NCBI GenBank assembly: GCA_002205965.3
Contig: NADL03000148.1
Coordinates: 62,001 to 126,000, forward strand
From: Kappaphycus alvarezii
Lineage: Eukaryota; Rhodophyta; Florideophyceae; Gigartinales; Solieriaceae
Reading direction: 5' to 3'
Length of the DNA: 64,000 nt
Positions 9,987 to 21,199 of the stretch are shown here, in pieces. Positions within the stretch are counted from its first letter, which is position 1; every line of letters starts with the position of its first letter. The position numbers and the translations under genes were made by a program. The notes below the pieces were generated by a model that saw only the letters and a list, made by a program, of their open reading frames with translations, did not search any database and was not told the DNA's origin.

Positions 9987-11249
9987 GTGGCGCATCAGAT
10001 GCGTCATCTCATGGGAAACGATCGAAGCGCGGCGGTGTCGTTGACCGCGGTGGTCGCCGTGGTGGGCGTCCCCTTGGGGTGGCTGCGCTGGTGACGGTGA
10101 CGTCAGTGATGAGCGTTACCAAGCCGATGTCCGTGACCGTATTCTCTCGACCAACGCGCACCTCGTCGTGCAAAAGTACGGCCAGGATTTCGCCGAGTAC
10201 GACGAGATCGAAAAGGCCGTGGTTGCCCTGCCGGGTATTGAGGCGGCGAGTCCATTTACATTCAACGAAGCGATGCTGAGCACTGGGGAACGTGCGTTCA
10301 CCGTACTGCTCAAGGGGATCGACGCGACGAGTGCAGCTCAAGTGACCGGCATCGCCGAGAATCTCTGCGCATCGGTCGACTCGGGGCGATGCGAACGTTT
10401 TCGCGAGAATCGAACGGTAGCGCGGGCCGACGAGCGCTTGTTGGTTCTATCGAATCGGCCGATGAACTACCGTCGCTCCTGGTTGGCTCCGTACTTTACG
10501 ATAAAATTGGTCTGCACCTAGGGGATGTTGTCACATTGTCCACTCCGGTGGGTTTGGCCGGCGCTCGCGGCAATGCACCTAAGCGTATGCGCTTTCGACT
10601 GCGACGCGTGTTCTCTTCGGGCATGTATGAATTCGATTCACGTCTGGCTTATACCTCGCTCGATGCGGGTCAGAAGCTGATGGGTATGGGTGATGCGGTC
10701 ACCGGGTTGAAGTGCGTGTCAGCGAACCTGGTCGCGTGGAGCAGGCTGCTGCTCGGGTATTACGGGGTATTGGTCGGTATCCGTACCGTACGTTGGACTG
10801 GCGAAAATTAAACGAAGGGATCTTCGAGCGCTTTCCCTCCAAAAAATCGTCTATTTCCTTGTTTGAGTTTTATTATCGTTGTCGCGGCTTTTAACATCGC
10901 TTCGACGTTATTTATGGCGGTCATGGAAAAAAGCGCTGAAATCGGTGTTCTTAAGTCGATGGGAGCCCGTGACACCAGCATCATGCGGATCTTCGTTGCT
11001 GAGGGGTGGTTCGTGGGTGTGGTCCGGCCGTGGTGGGTTTGGTCTCGGGTGGTGGTCTGTCTGATTTTAAAGGCTGTTGACCTGCAGATCGAGCCAATGT
11101 GTTATGGTTGATCGCTGAGCGTGCGGATCCGTCCGGTCGAGGTTGCTCTGACGGCGTTAGCCGCCATGGTGATCTCCCATCTGGCCACCCTTTATCCCGC
11201 GCTTAAAGGTGCTAAGCAGCGTCCCGTCGACGCGATCCGGTACGACTAA
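9978..11249 (+). CDS. LolC/LolE-type lipoprotein-releasing permease, frameshifted
   Basis: Inner membrane permease that, in its family, frees outer-membrane lipoproteins together with the LolD ATPase. The first membrane segment is near 10030-10105 (GVAALVTVTSVM), followed by the periplasmic start RDRILSTNAHLVVQKYG. The periplasmic domain runs to about 10800. Then come DWRKLNEGIFERFP and the core FtsX segment FIIVVAAFNIASTLFMAVM (10864-10920), with EKSAEIGVLKSMGA just after, the family signature. The C-terminus LYPALKGAKQRPVDAIRYD closes at 11249. At least six indels are needed. Total near 420 residues fits LolC/E. There is no lolD next to it; a LolD-like gene with its own permease occurs at 45.6 kb. 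Confidence 0.82.
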
Positions 11250-11316
11250 ATGAGCTTGGTTCATGGGCGCTCGAGCTTCGATTGACTTTCGATCGTTCCG
11301 CCGGATACCGCCGCCT

Positions 11317-13440
11317 ATGGAGCCGATTCGCATCCAGCTGATTCTCCCTTTCCACCATCCCTATCGGCTACGACGGAAGAACTGAGACTCGCTTGCGAGG
11401 AGTTCTACGCCCCGTTTTTTGACGAGGTGGAGCGCTGGCCCACGCTGCGTTTAACGCTGCATTTCAGCGGCCACCTCCTCGACCATTTTGCCCGAGAACG
11501 CGAAGATCTCTTGGATCGCCTGCGGGATATGCACGACAAGGTAAAATAGAAATACTTGGAGGGCTTTTTTACGGAGGTATACCGACCTTATTGCCGGAGA
11601 CTGATATTCGCGGCCAATTGGATATGAGTGCTCAGTTTTGGACGGCGCTACTCGGTGAGGACGCCGGACCGGTTTATGTTTGCCCGAACTCGCGTGGAAC
11701 TCGGAGATCCCAGATTGCTTGCGGATAGCGAACTCCTCTACGGTTTGCCTCCGCCTCGCAGATGCTGCGCGAGCGGGATCCAAGTCGGGGCTTCGGGTCT
11801 TTGAGCGTGAAAGCCACCGTGTGGCGGTATTCCTCTTGGACGATGGTTTATCGCGGCTTGCCGAGTCTTGAGGGCCAAGCCTTCGTTGATTCCATGATGT
11901 TTCGCGCCGCGGGCGAAGCCTTGCCTGTCATTTCGGTGTGGAGCTCTGGCACGCGTTTGGGTTTCGAGGCTGGCACGCGGTCCTGGGCGTTCACCCAGGG
12001 TAAGCTTCGATCTTTTTTTGATGCGGTCTGCGACACGCGCGCCGATATCACGCTGGTGCTTCCGGGAGAGAGTTACGACAAGGGCCGAGCAGCGACCCGT
12101 TAAAGTTGGCCCATGGCGTGGCAGACGTCTTGGCGTTGAGGCGATGTGGGGGTACCCGGCCGATTGGACGGACTTTCAGCGTCGCTATTCGAGGTGGATA
12201 CGTTGCTTCGACGGATGCTCCGGCAAGTGATCGCTGCGGTGAAGCGGTGGCTTGGGCGCAGGATGAGGGGGTGACGGCCAGTTGAATGACATGCTCGCCA
12301 CTGCGCAGCGCCTGATCTTCGCGGCTCAGATGCCGACGCCTATTGGCGGGGCCGGGGGGCGGGTTTCTCTGACCCGGCGATCCGCTCGGCGACTTACCAA
12401 CGCTTGGTTCGCGCTGAAGCACTCCTCGACAATCTCGTCGAAGGCCAGGATGATTTTATTGGGGCCGAAGAGGAGGACCGCGATGGGGATCTGGCCGACG
12501 AGTTATTTGTCTCGAATCGTTACGTGACGCTTTGGGTCGATATCGCCGGCGGCGGTAATCTGCGCAGCTTCGACGACCGTGACCACGAGCGCACGTTATT
12601 GGATGTCGGTGTACGTCGACCGAGGCGTTTTTCCCTCAGGCGGCCGAGGCGCTCATGTCGGCAATGCAGAGCTTGAGGCGCGTGGACCACGGCAACGGCT
12701 TGAGCCTTTGCCTCGACGTGAGCCGCGTCTGGCCTTGACCGCCGATGGGATCGTACGTCGGGGGACTCGAGATTGGGCCCTCGATGTGGGCGTCAGCGCA
12801 GCCGAGTTCTTCAGCGGATCGGCCCTCGATTTGTTCGTGATCCGAGAACTATTCGTGTACGGCGAAATGAGATCGATGAGGCGGGCGACTATTGCTTCCA
12901 TCTTGAAATCGAAAACGAAGCGGACTTGATCGGTATGAATCGTCGCCGGGTTCGCCTGCGCAAACATCTTCGGGTTCCGGCCGACGATGCGTCGTTCCGA
13001 TTGGACTACGCCATTGAGTGCTCAGGACGCTTTGTCTTCGTCGTGGAGCTGCCTTGGCGGCTACCGGCCGGAGTTCTCAGAGCCGATGAGATGATCCGAA
13101 CGCCAACTGCCGTCGAACTCTATCAGCGACGCCAGCTCGAAATCCAAAGCGGCGACAAGACGGCGGTTACGATCGAGTTTTCCGGCCCATTCGACGTTTG
13201 GGCTCAGCATATCGCGACTGCGATTCGTGACGTGGATGGCTACCGAAACGCTGATCAGGGTTTGGTGGTCGCGGTTGTGGTCCCGGTCGAGGGGACAGTG
13301 GAGTTTTCGATCCACTGTCGTGTTGCGAGTGATTCGCCTCACTCTCAGGCCAGACCAGCGACAGACGTCGATCACGGAGCCACCGGAGGCGACTGCAACG
13401 TTGATGACTCATCCGCTGCGCCGACGGATGAAGGGCAGCG
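11317..13440 (+). CDS. glycoside hydrolase family 57 (4-alpha-glucanotransferase or amylase type)
   Basis: GH57 enzymes cut or transfer alpha-1,4-glucan chains in the cytosol. ATG 11317 starts with IQLILPFHHPYR, the GH57 N-terminal histidine strand (usually HFHQP). Then EFYAPFFDEVERWP, LTLHFSGHLLDHF, IEILGGLFYGGIPTLLP and, after a shift near 11675, LPELAWNSEIPD, the position of the nucleophile motif in this family. The second half contains the DUF1925/DUF1926-type regions: DRDGDLADELFVSNRYVT (12478-12531) and EAGDYCFHLEIENEADL near 12874-12930, with a beta-rich end. Length of about 700 residues fits the 4-alpha-glucanotransferase subgroup. Many indels; the C-terminal stop is not certain and was set just before the convergent glycosyltransferase gene. 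Confidence 0.75.
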
Positions 13441-13449
13441 ACGGCCTAC

Positions 13450-14543
13450 TCAAGCGATATCGCGTTCACGTCGGGGCGCTGCTGCACCCAGCTCGGCGTC
13501 GAGTAGCTCGAAGACCCGATCGTTGGCGCAAACCGCCTGAGGGTCGAGACGGCGCCCCATCGTGGCAGAATCTTCGAGGAAACGCTCGAGATGGTGCTCA
13601 CGAACGTCGTCAAAAGTCGACCACCATCCCGGCGCCAGACATGCGAAGAAGGTGGGCGTTCATCTGGCTGCTCAGAATTGCTGCTTTCGGGCAAAGCGAG
13701 CACCGGCTTTGACAGGTACATGGCCTCGCCGATGAGCTGGTTTCCGGCGGTACATATGAGACCGCGGCAACTGGCAAGGTCGTCAACGAAACCGCTCGGA
13801 TCGATGTCTTTGAATACGATGGACCCCCGACGCGTGCGATGACCAAGCCCGTAAAGACGGACCTCGCGTGAGCAGCGGCTTAGCATCTCGATGAAAGCCT
13901 CGGGACAATCCCGCCTCATATACGCTAAGATGTGGTCGCTGCGTGTGGGGTTGGCTTGGCGTATTGCCTCGCGCATCAAGATCCGACACGTTCGACCCGG
14001 GGATTGGGTGTTTTGAGCTCGGGCAAGTAGAAACCGCTGACCAGCATGCGATCGGGCGACCATTACACGATGGCTATCGCCCAGCGCATCATCGCCACAC
14101 GGATGCGTTCAGACCAGGGAAGCTTGCCAGATCGCAGACCTGGAGGAAGCGTTGGTGGTCGAGCGACCACAGTGGCACGTCTGCACGGCGCGCGGCATGA
14201 ATCGTGATCGGCTCGAAGTCCGAAAGCACGAGGTCGACACGCTCGTCGCGACAACGGCGGGCGAGGCGACGAGCATAAAAGGGATCTGTGCGACGAGTGC
14301 AACGCTTGAACGGTTGTTTTGAAAAAACTGACGCGCTTACCGACATAACCCCAACGCAGCCCCGGGATCGCGTTTACTTCCACGTCACTACCGGCATACA
14401 AGGGCCTCAAGACTTCGAGGGCATGCCCGAAGGTTGTAGACGATGACGCGATGGCCCTGCGCTCTCAAGTGCTCGATGACGCTCTTTGCGCGCATGGCGT
14501 GGCCTCGGCCTTCGCCAGCGAGCCCATATATAACGGTCGCCAT
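13450..14543 (-). CDS. glycosyltransferase of the MJ1255/VC2487 type (GT28-like)
   Basis: Start at 14543 gives MATVIYGLAGEGRGHAMR, the glycine-rich opening of UDP-glucuronosyltransferase/MurG-like folds, followed by IEHLRAQGHRVIVY. Further on: DLVLSDFEPITIHAARR, PLWSLDHQRFL, and in the C-terminal nucleotide-sugar domain GLICTAGNQLIGEAMYLSKPVLALPE, the conserved donor-binding loop. The end reads LLDAELG then a basic tail, stop at 13450. About 360 residues fits the family. Shifts near 14400, 14290, 14060 and 13690. The substrate is unknown; many members glycosylate lipids. It is convergent with the GH57 gene and divergent from the flippase-like gene. Confidence 0.78.
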
Positions 14544-14621
14544 TGCTTCCCCTCCTCCACATTAATCACAATACCTTGAGCGACATCTCTGACGCCTCTG
14601 CACTCCATGGTCAACCGGCCG

Positions 14622-14650
14622 GCTGCTCATCCGACCGGCCGTGCTATACT
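14622..14650 (+). promoter_or_regulatory. candidate promoter of the flippase-like gene
   Basis: TGCTATACT at 14642-14650 is an extended -10 element (TGC plus TATACT), lying 30 to 80 bases before the possible starts of the flippase-like gene. A GC-rich imperfect inverted repeat (two CCGGCCG-type blocks, 14614-14641) overlaps where the -35 should be, and no good -35 is seen. It could be an operator. Weak support. Confidence 0.3.
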
Positions 14651-14679
14651 CGAGCCCTCACATGAAGGGCCAGGGCGTG

Positions 14680-15755
14680 ATGCCACCAGCCGCTGAGACG
14701 AAGCGAAGCAACTCTATGATGAAGCCAACGTTGTGAGGGGCGAGCCACGCGCGCGATACCGTCGTGGGGACTCGAGCGGTACGACTTTTTCTGCGGTCGG
14801 GTTGACCGCTTTGCTGGTCGCTCTGATCGTCCGCGAGGTCGACTTTGCCGAGCTTGTAGACCTCCTGGCGAACGCCAACTTCGGGCTGGTGGCCGTTGCG
14901 GTTTTGCTCACCGTCGCGCTTAATCTCGTTAAACCGATGCGTTGGCTTATCTTGGTGCGGGCTGCTGTGGCTGAGACACGCTACAGCACAAGCTCTCAAG
15001 TCGATTCTGGTTGCGGTCGCGTCGTATTGTTCTGCGAGCAAGATCGGTGAGTTCGCCCGGATTCTTCATGATCCCGGGCCTCCGGGTGAGCTCAGGTGTT
15101 GGCCTGACGTTGATCGATATTCTCGTGGAGGCTCAGGTTGCACTGCTTGGCTATCCCAGGATTTTCGTGTTAGGGGGGCAGGGCGCGGTGATCGGTGCAG
15201 CGGTGGGCCTCGTCCTTATCGGCCTCGTTACCGCTACCCACACCGCTGCGCTCACCCCATCGCTCGGTTCATTCGAAGCGAAAAGCTCGATGCGAAGTTG
15301 CTTCGGCCCGCGCCATGATGCAAAGCCTCGGACGGGGGGATGGCTCCAGGCATCGGGATCACCGTCGTTATCAGTATCTTTCGTTTCAGCCAGCTCTTTG
15401 TCTTGCTCCAGGCTGTAGGAGCTGATGTGTCATGGGGCTCCTTGGCATACCTGCCTCTGATTCAGCTCTCGGATGCGCGTACCTCTGACCATCGGCGGGG
15501 TGGCGTACGTGAATGGGTGGGTCTGCAGATTTTACCGCAGGCCGGATCGCACCGGGCGCGGCGGTTGGTGCAGTGCTCTTGCAGTCGCTGATCACCAATA
15601 TGCTACCCGGGGCCGTAGGTTTGATCTTCGCGCGACGCGCTCAGAATGGGTTGATCAAGCCGTTTGCGCCGCGAGAGCTTCTCTGGAAGAGCACGACCGC
15701 GAAGCGCTTGACACCGATAGGTTGCGAACACGGCCGAGAAATTCGGTGGCATTAA
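14680..15755 (+). CDS. lysylphosphatidylglycerol-synthase-type flippase membrane protein (UPF0104)
   Basis: Integral membrane protein of the family that includes the MprF flippase half. Members of this type without an aminoacyltransferase domain are thought to move lipids. GTG 14733 is the first start in the conserved frame; ATG 14680 is an alternative. Seen in order: FSAVGLTALLVALIV, DLLANANFGLVAVAVLL, LVKPMRWLILVRA, then after shifts EFARI and MIPGLRVSSGVGLTLIDIL, FVLGGQGAVIGAAVGLVLIG, LPLTIGGV (the conserved loop, split near 15480), and VGAVLLQSLITNMLPGAVGL. At least six indels. Its end overlaps the end of the MMPL gene on the other strand by about 100 bases, or one of the two frames ends early. 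Confidence 0.7.
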
Positions 15756-18170
15756 GTGCGGGCGAGTGAATCTCTCCCTCGAAAGCCACGCAAAGAAAAA
15801 CCGGTGCAAAGTAGAGAGCGACGACGCCACAAGCGATCTCGCCGATGATCGCGGCCAAGCCGAAAGAGCGAATGCCAGCGTTATCGACAGAAGCAGTGAA
15901 CCGTAGCGATGGTCGTGGTGAGCGAACACAGAAATACCGCACCGCCGGTCGTGGCGAGGAGTGTCTTGGGTCAGCAGGGCGATCCTGCTGATCGCGGGCT
16001 GCAATGTTGGCCGCGTAGTCGACCCCGATACCGATCGTGAGAGGTAGCGCGATGAAGTCGAGGAAGTTGAGTTTCACACCGAGCGTCGATGCTATGGCGA
16101 TCATGGTCAAGTGCCGAGCATGACGCAGGTGAGCGTGACGATCCCGTGCCAACGCATGCCGACGATGAGAAGCACTGCGAGGAACGAGCCGAGCAATGCC
16201 AGGGCCGAAGCGATAGGACCGTCGCGTTCCATCGATGCAAGCATGTCGCGAATACAAAAGCCTGCCCGCCAATGATCGCTGGCTCGGGCAAGTCAATGTC
16301 TCGAAGCGCCGAACAAAATCGACAAGCTGAACCACATTCCATGATCGAACTTAGCGTCGATCGCAGCTATGAGAGTGCGTCCTACCTCGCCATTGGTTTC
16401 CACGAATGCTTTGGTGATTCCTCTGGCACGGTGCCCGATCGATGTCGAGCTCTTCAGCGGACGGAGAGTTTTTGAGCATGGTCGGTCCTTTTTCGGGACG
16501 GGGCGCTCGAGCTCGCGGTCAATGACGTCACGGATCTTGCGAATAGAATGGCTCTGGTCGGATGGCACCGCGTCCTCGTAGCCCCGCACATAGGCGAGCA
16601 AACGCTCCTCGGGTGCCGTGGCAGCCGCGAGAGGTCGTAAACGCTCATGATCGCCTGTGCCGCCTCCCGATTCTCGGTCGCGATCAGAAATCGTCCAGCA
16701 AGGTAACGGTTGGGGGCATTGATGAGTTCCGCTTTGAGTCGCTCGTTCCAATAGCGGGTTTCTTGGAGAGCCTTCGAGTTCGAGCGTAGCGTGCGCCAAT
16801 CTTCTTCCAAGGGTTGGCCGGTCACAAAGCGGTAGGTTTGAAACGCGGCGAGGGCGCTGAGCAGCGCGCCAACGATCAGCACCCCAGCGAAGCGCCGCGC
16901 CGAAGCAGTCGCCGAGCATTGCCCCAAAGCTTCTGGGCTCTGCGCACGACGAGCGCCAAACGCGCAAGACGATCGCGGGCACAACGGTAAACCGCGACCC
17001 AGCACAGTACCATGCCCAAAGACCCGATGATCCCGAAATCTCGGAATCCCCGAAACTCGGTGGCGATGAGCGAAGCGTAGGCAACGGCTGAGGTCAGCGA
17101 CGCGGCGACGGTACCGCGAAATGCCCGGCGATCGCTCGCACGAGCGCGTCGTCGAGATCCACATGGTCGACGTATTCTTCCCGGAAGCGCGCGAGGAGAA
17201 TAATGTTCGGGTTAATGCCATTTCCAACGACGATCGCCGCCAGGAATGCCGAGGCGATATTGAGGTGGCCGATGAGCAACTCGGCGAGGCGAAGGTGACG
17301 ATGCACCCCACGGCGAGGCCGGCCAGGATCCAGGCGACGATGCGAATCGAGCGGTAGTAGATCTGGAGGCGAGCAGCACGAGGGTGATGGTGATCCCGGC
17401 GCGGTGGCCATGCCCGGGTGATCGAGCGCTGCTCTTGAAGCGTCGTGATCACATCCCGGTCAGGCCGTAGCGCAGGGGATAGTGCTCGCTCACGTCGCTG
17501 ATCGCTCGCTGGACGTCGCGACCAGGCGGCTAGCTTTACCGGTACGGGAGCTCTCAAAGGTGGTGCGAATGACGATGGCCTGCAGGGTGCCATCGCGCGA
17601 GATATAGCCCGATTTCGCGCTCTCGTAGCGCTCTTCAGCGCGCTCTAAGCGCTCGTGCATAAGCACGAGGCGTTGCCGTTCAGCCGATTCTTTGTCCGAA
17701 GGCTCATCGTCTTCAAAGTCGATGTAGAGGGGTTCGCCTTGCGCCTGCGCTCTTCGATGTAGTCGGGCAGACGCTCGAGAGCGCGCTCGAGATCTTCGGT
17801 GGCAACGAACAAAAAACGGTGCTCCCAGAGATAGGATGCGATCTCCATCGGGTCGGGTGACGGAGCTCACCAGGCTCGTATCGATTTGTCGAAGCCGAGC
17901 GGCGAGAGCATCGACGGCCTGGCGACGCTTAACGTCGTCTTCGGATTCCACCGCGATAAACAGTGAGCCAAGGAGCTGGATGCGCTCTTGGACGACATCC
18001 AAGGCCTGCACCGGGGCGTTCCGGAGGCAGGAGATCCGCAAAGCTTCCCGGATCTGAAGCTTCGAGGCGAGGACGCCCGATCCGACGCTGAGTACTGTTG
18101 CAACGATCAGTACCTTACCGGCCCGGGTTTTAGCCAGCTGACGTAGCGTTCTGCAGGCTGGATCAGGCAT
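15655..18170 (-). CDS. MMPL-family RND exporter (HpnN-like), frameshifted
   Basis: Inner membrane transporter of the RND superfamily, MMPL branch, whose members move lipids such as hopanoids or glycolipids. The N-terminus has a membrane segment (VLIVATVLSVGSGVLA), a long periplasmic domain with a charged helical region, then around 17190-17280 GHLNIASAFLAAIVVGNGINPNII followed by LLARFREEY, the MMPL transmembrane-4 signature. The second half repeats the arrangement, with LNFLDFIALPLTIGIGVDYA near 16000-16065. About 838 residues in two symmetric halves fits the family. It needs at least eight indels. The divergent deoA begins 57 bases from its start. Confidence 0.75.
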
Positions 18171-18226
18171 CGTCGACCCATGGGCGCGCTCTAGCCCGGA
18201 GTGAGGGTTTATGCCATAGGCGTTTC

Positions 18227-19610
18227 GTGACGGGCTTTTCGATCGATGAGCTTCTGCGTGCCGCTCGTGACGGTGCGCTCGTCGATACCGCGGATCTGCG
18301 CGCGTTTATCGCCGCTGTTGGGGCTGGCGATGTGCCGGATTATCAAATCGCGGCATTTCTGATGGCGGTTTACTGCCGGGGCCTCTCGCGAGAATTGGTC
18401 ACGGAGCTCACCCTGGCCATGCGGGACTCGGGTCGGGTTTTCGACCTAGCAGGGTGTTGACGCCGAAGGTCGATAAACACTCCACCGGCGGGGTGGGTGA
18501 TAAGGTTTCGCTTGCGCTAGCCCCCATTGTCGCGTCTCGCGGTCTTGCCGTGCCGATGATCAGCGGTCGGGGTCTTGGCCACTCCGGCGGCACGCTCGAC
18601 AAACTTGAGGCGATCCCGGGTTTTCGAGTGGGATTGAGCCTCGATGAAATCGACCAGCAGATGAAACGGGTGGGCTGTGTGCTGGTCGGGCAGACCGATC
18701 AGATCGCACCGGTGGATCGCAAGTTCTACGCTCTTCGCGATGTCACCGCTACGGTGGAGAGTATTGCGCTCATCACCGCGTCGATCCTGTCGAAGAAGCT
18801 CGCCGAGGGCATCGATGCATTGGTGTTGGACGTGAAGGTCGGCACCGGAGCATTCATGAAGACGCCGGAAGAGGCCCACACCCTCGCCCGCTCGCTCGTC
18901 GAGGTCGGTGCAGCCGCAGGCCTCCGGGTTCGTGCGGTGTTTTCGTCGATGGAGCAGCCGCTCGGGCGGTGTGTCGGTAATGCCCTCGAGGTTGTCGAAT
19001 CCCTGGAGATTCTGCGCGGCGCCGGTCCAGCGATACGCAAGAGCTCACTGTTCAGCTTGCCGCGCGACTATTCGAGCTGGGGGGGCGGGTATCTGCGTTG
19101 TCGGAAGGTGAGGCGCTGGCGCGAGAAGCTCTCGCCGACGGTTCGGCCTTGGAGAAGTTTATGGAGATCGTCGAGGCGCAAGGTGGCGATGTGGAAGCGT
19201 TGCGTGCGGGTACGGCGCTGTCTCCGGCGCCGGCGTTCGCCAGCGTTCGGGCACCCCGGGAAGGGTTCGTTTCAGCGCTCGACGCATTTTACCCGCAGAG
19301 CGCTGGTGGGTTTGGGGGCGGGCGTCGCCGCGCTGAAGATCGCATCGATGCCCGGGTAGGCTTCGAATTCTTCAAGAAAATGGGTGAATCGGTGGCGTGT
19401 GGTGACGAGCTAGCCCGGGTGTATGCCCGCGACAATGCCAGTGCGCGCGCCGCAGCCGAAGAGCTCCTCGCATCTTACGCCTTCAGTGATGAGCCCGTTG
19501 AGCCGCCCGCGTTGATCCTCGGCGAGCTCGGGCCTAGTCCTCATCCTCGCGCAGCAAAACTTTGGTGCCCGAGGGCGTCGCCCCGCGGCGCCTTAGCCCA
19601 GCGCCGATGA
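18227..19610 (+). CDS. deoA: thymidine (pyrimidine-nucleoside) phosphorylase
   Basis: Cytosolic enzyme that splits thymidine or deoxyuridine with phosphate into base and deoxyribose-1-phosphate. GTG 18227 opens with the N-terminal helical domain ([18 protein letters not shown]). [13 protein letters not shown] at 18475-18513 is the family signature that holds phosphate, followed by [14 protein letters not shown]. The body continues with [12 protein letters not shown], and after a shift near 19040 [15 protein letters not shown]. The C-terminal domain shows [17 protein letters not shown] and GDELARVYA. Shifts near 18455, 19040 and 19250-19330. The last 25 residues (after LILGELG) do not look conserved, so the true stop may lie near 19535. 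Confidence 0.88.
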
Positions 19611-19699
19611 ACATCGAGCCCGTCTGAGTCTCCCTAACTCCGCCTCGAGATCTGTTGGATCTGACCGCTGCTCCCGAGACATACCTCCCTGCCGGGCCG

Positions 19700-20180
19700 T
19701 CAGTCGACGGGACTCTCGGCCAACGCGACAATGAGCTCGAATTCCCGCCGCGTCACGGGCTGCACGCTCAGTCGCTGACCCTTTTGGACCACGATCATGT
19801 CGGCCAGCTTCTCATGACGTTTGATTTCGGCCAGAGTAACAATACGCGGCAGTTTGCGCACCGCCTTGACGTCGACGACCACCAGCGTGGTTTGTCTGGG
19901 CTGGATTTGGGGTCGTAGTATTTGGCGCTCGGTCAAATTGGGTGGGGTCGGGGTAGGCTTCTCGAGCGACAGTGCAAAGACCAGCGACACCGATCGGCGC
20001 GTCGTTCGAGTGATAGAAGAGGATGGGATCGCCTTTTTTTCATCCGGTCTCGCATCATGTTGCGGGCCTGATAGTTACGAACCCCATCCCACATAGCCGT
20101 GGCGTCGGGCTCCCGCTCGAGGTCGTCGTAGGAGAACACCGAGGGCTCCGATTTTATCAGCCAGCCATATTTTCGCTCAT
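19700..20180 (-). CDS. EVE-domain (PUA-like) protein
   Basis: EVE domains are PUA-related folds that bind modified bases in RNA or DNA. With one A restored to the run of A at about 20172, the start at 20180 gives [20 protein letters not shown]; then [15 protein letters not shown], the EVE signature that forms the binding pocket. The C-terminal half is [19 protein letters not shown] and ending in [12 protein letters not shown] at 19700. About 160 residues is standard for a single EVE domain. Two or three indels, one in the middle around 20010-20040. It converges on deoA, and starts 81 bases from the divergent next gene. Confidence 0.85.
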
Positions 20181-20261
20181 AGTTCTAAGGCACTCCTTAT
20201 GTTGGACGAGGGGAATAGATGTGGCTAGGCGGTGGCTATAGATCCGGCCTAAGGAAGAGTC

Positions 20262-21199
20262 ATGGATAGATTAAATGTGCGTGCAGTGGTTGTCCTGATC
20301 CTCGTTGCTAGCATGGTGGTTTGTGTTGAACGCCGATGGCGTCGAGGCTGCAGAGAGACCGAGCTACGACGAGGCATTCAAGCGCTATTGGTTCAGCGGT
20401 GAGGCTGAGCTTGCCGGCTACGATCTCGTCTATCGTCGCTACGGCGAGCTCCGGAAGGCACGGCGTGACGATCTGGGTCACTGAGCGTTTTTCGGAACCA
20501 GCCGGGTCAAAGCCGAGTCAGCCGAGTCCGACCCAAAAGACACCTACCCGGTGATCAAATTGAATCTGGTCCAAGACTTCCCACGGGCGTCTACGACTAC
20601 AATATGATGACCAGCGTCTTCGTTCAGCTTCAAGACCACGGCGGTCGTCAGCGGGTAGCGCGGCGAAGGTGTCGTTTTCAAGCCAAGAGTGGTGCGGTCA
20701 TGTCTACTCCCAAGCCCAATTTGGGAAGGATTCGGTCGACATGACGTGGCATAGCTATTTGAGGGCGAAGCCGACGGCAACCAAAGCTGTCCTTCCCGAG
20801 CGAAGCCCTGAGTGCCGATACTCTGCTTTTGTGGGCTCGAGGTTTGAGCGGAAGATCCTGAATCCGGGCGAGACCATCCGTGTCCCGATGCTCACGTCCC
20901 TTGAACGCTCTCGCCTCGACCACAAGAAACCCGCCATCGAGGAAGCGGTTTTGAGCCGCTCGACACAGCTCACGACCATCGATGCGCCGGCCGGAACATT
21001 CAGTGTGCGGACTTTGAAGGCAACATTGAGCAGTGGCCTTGAGTACACGTTTTACGTCGAGGACGCGTTTCCAAATCGCGTGATCGTCTGGCGAACGAAT
21101 CGGGGGGATGAAGCGCGTATGCGGGGCAGCGATCGTATGAAGTACTGGGAGCTCAATGGTCCGAGTGGCGTTAAAGAGCTCGTGAGGCTCGGTCTCTAA
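20262..21199 (+). CDS. secreted protein of a conserved EWCGH-containing family
   Basis: ATG 20262 stands behind AAGGAAG and opens a hydrophobic leader (VVVLILVASMVVC), so export is likely. The body has YWFSGEAELAGYDLVYRRYGE, LNLVQDFPTGVYDYNMMTSVF and SSQEWCGHVYSQ, a set of motifs I know from a widespread proteobacterial family often mislabelled as septum formation inhibitor Maf; the real function is not known. The C-terminal half (about 20800-21199) has APAGTFSVRTLKATLSSG and ends TNRGDEARMRGSDRMKYWELNG, reminiscent of DUF3108-like beta-rich proteins. Shifts near 20325, 20485, 20580 and 20755. It overlaps the end of the PilZ gene by four bases. Confidence 0.6.
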
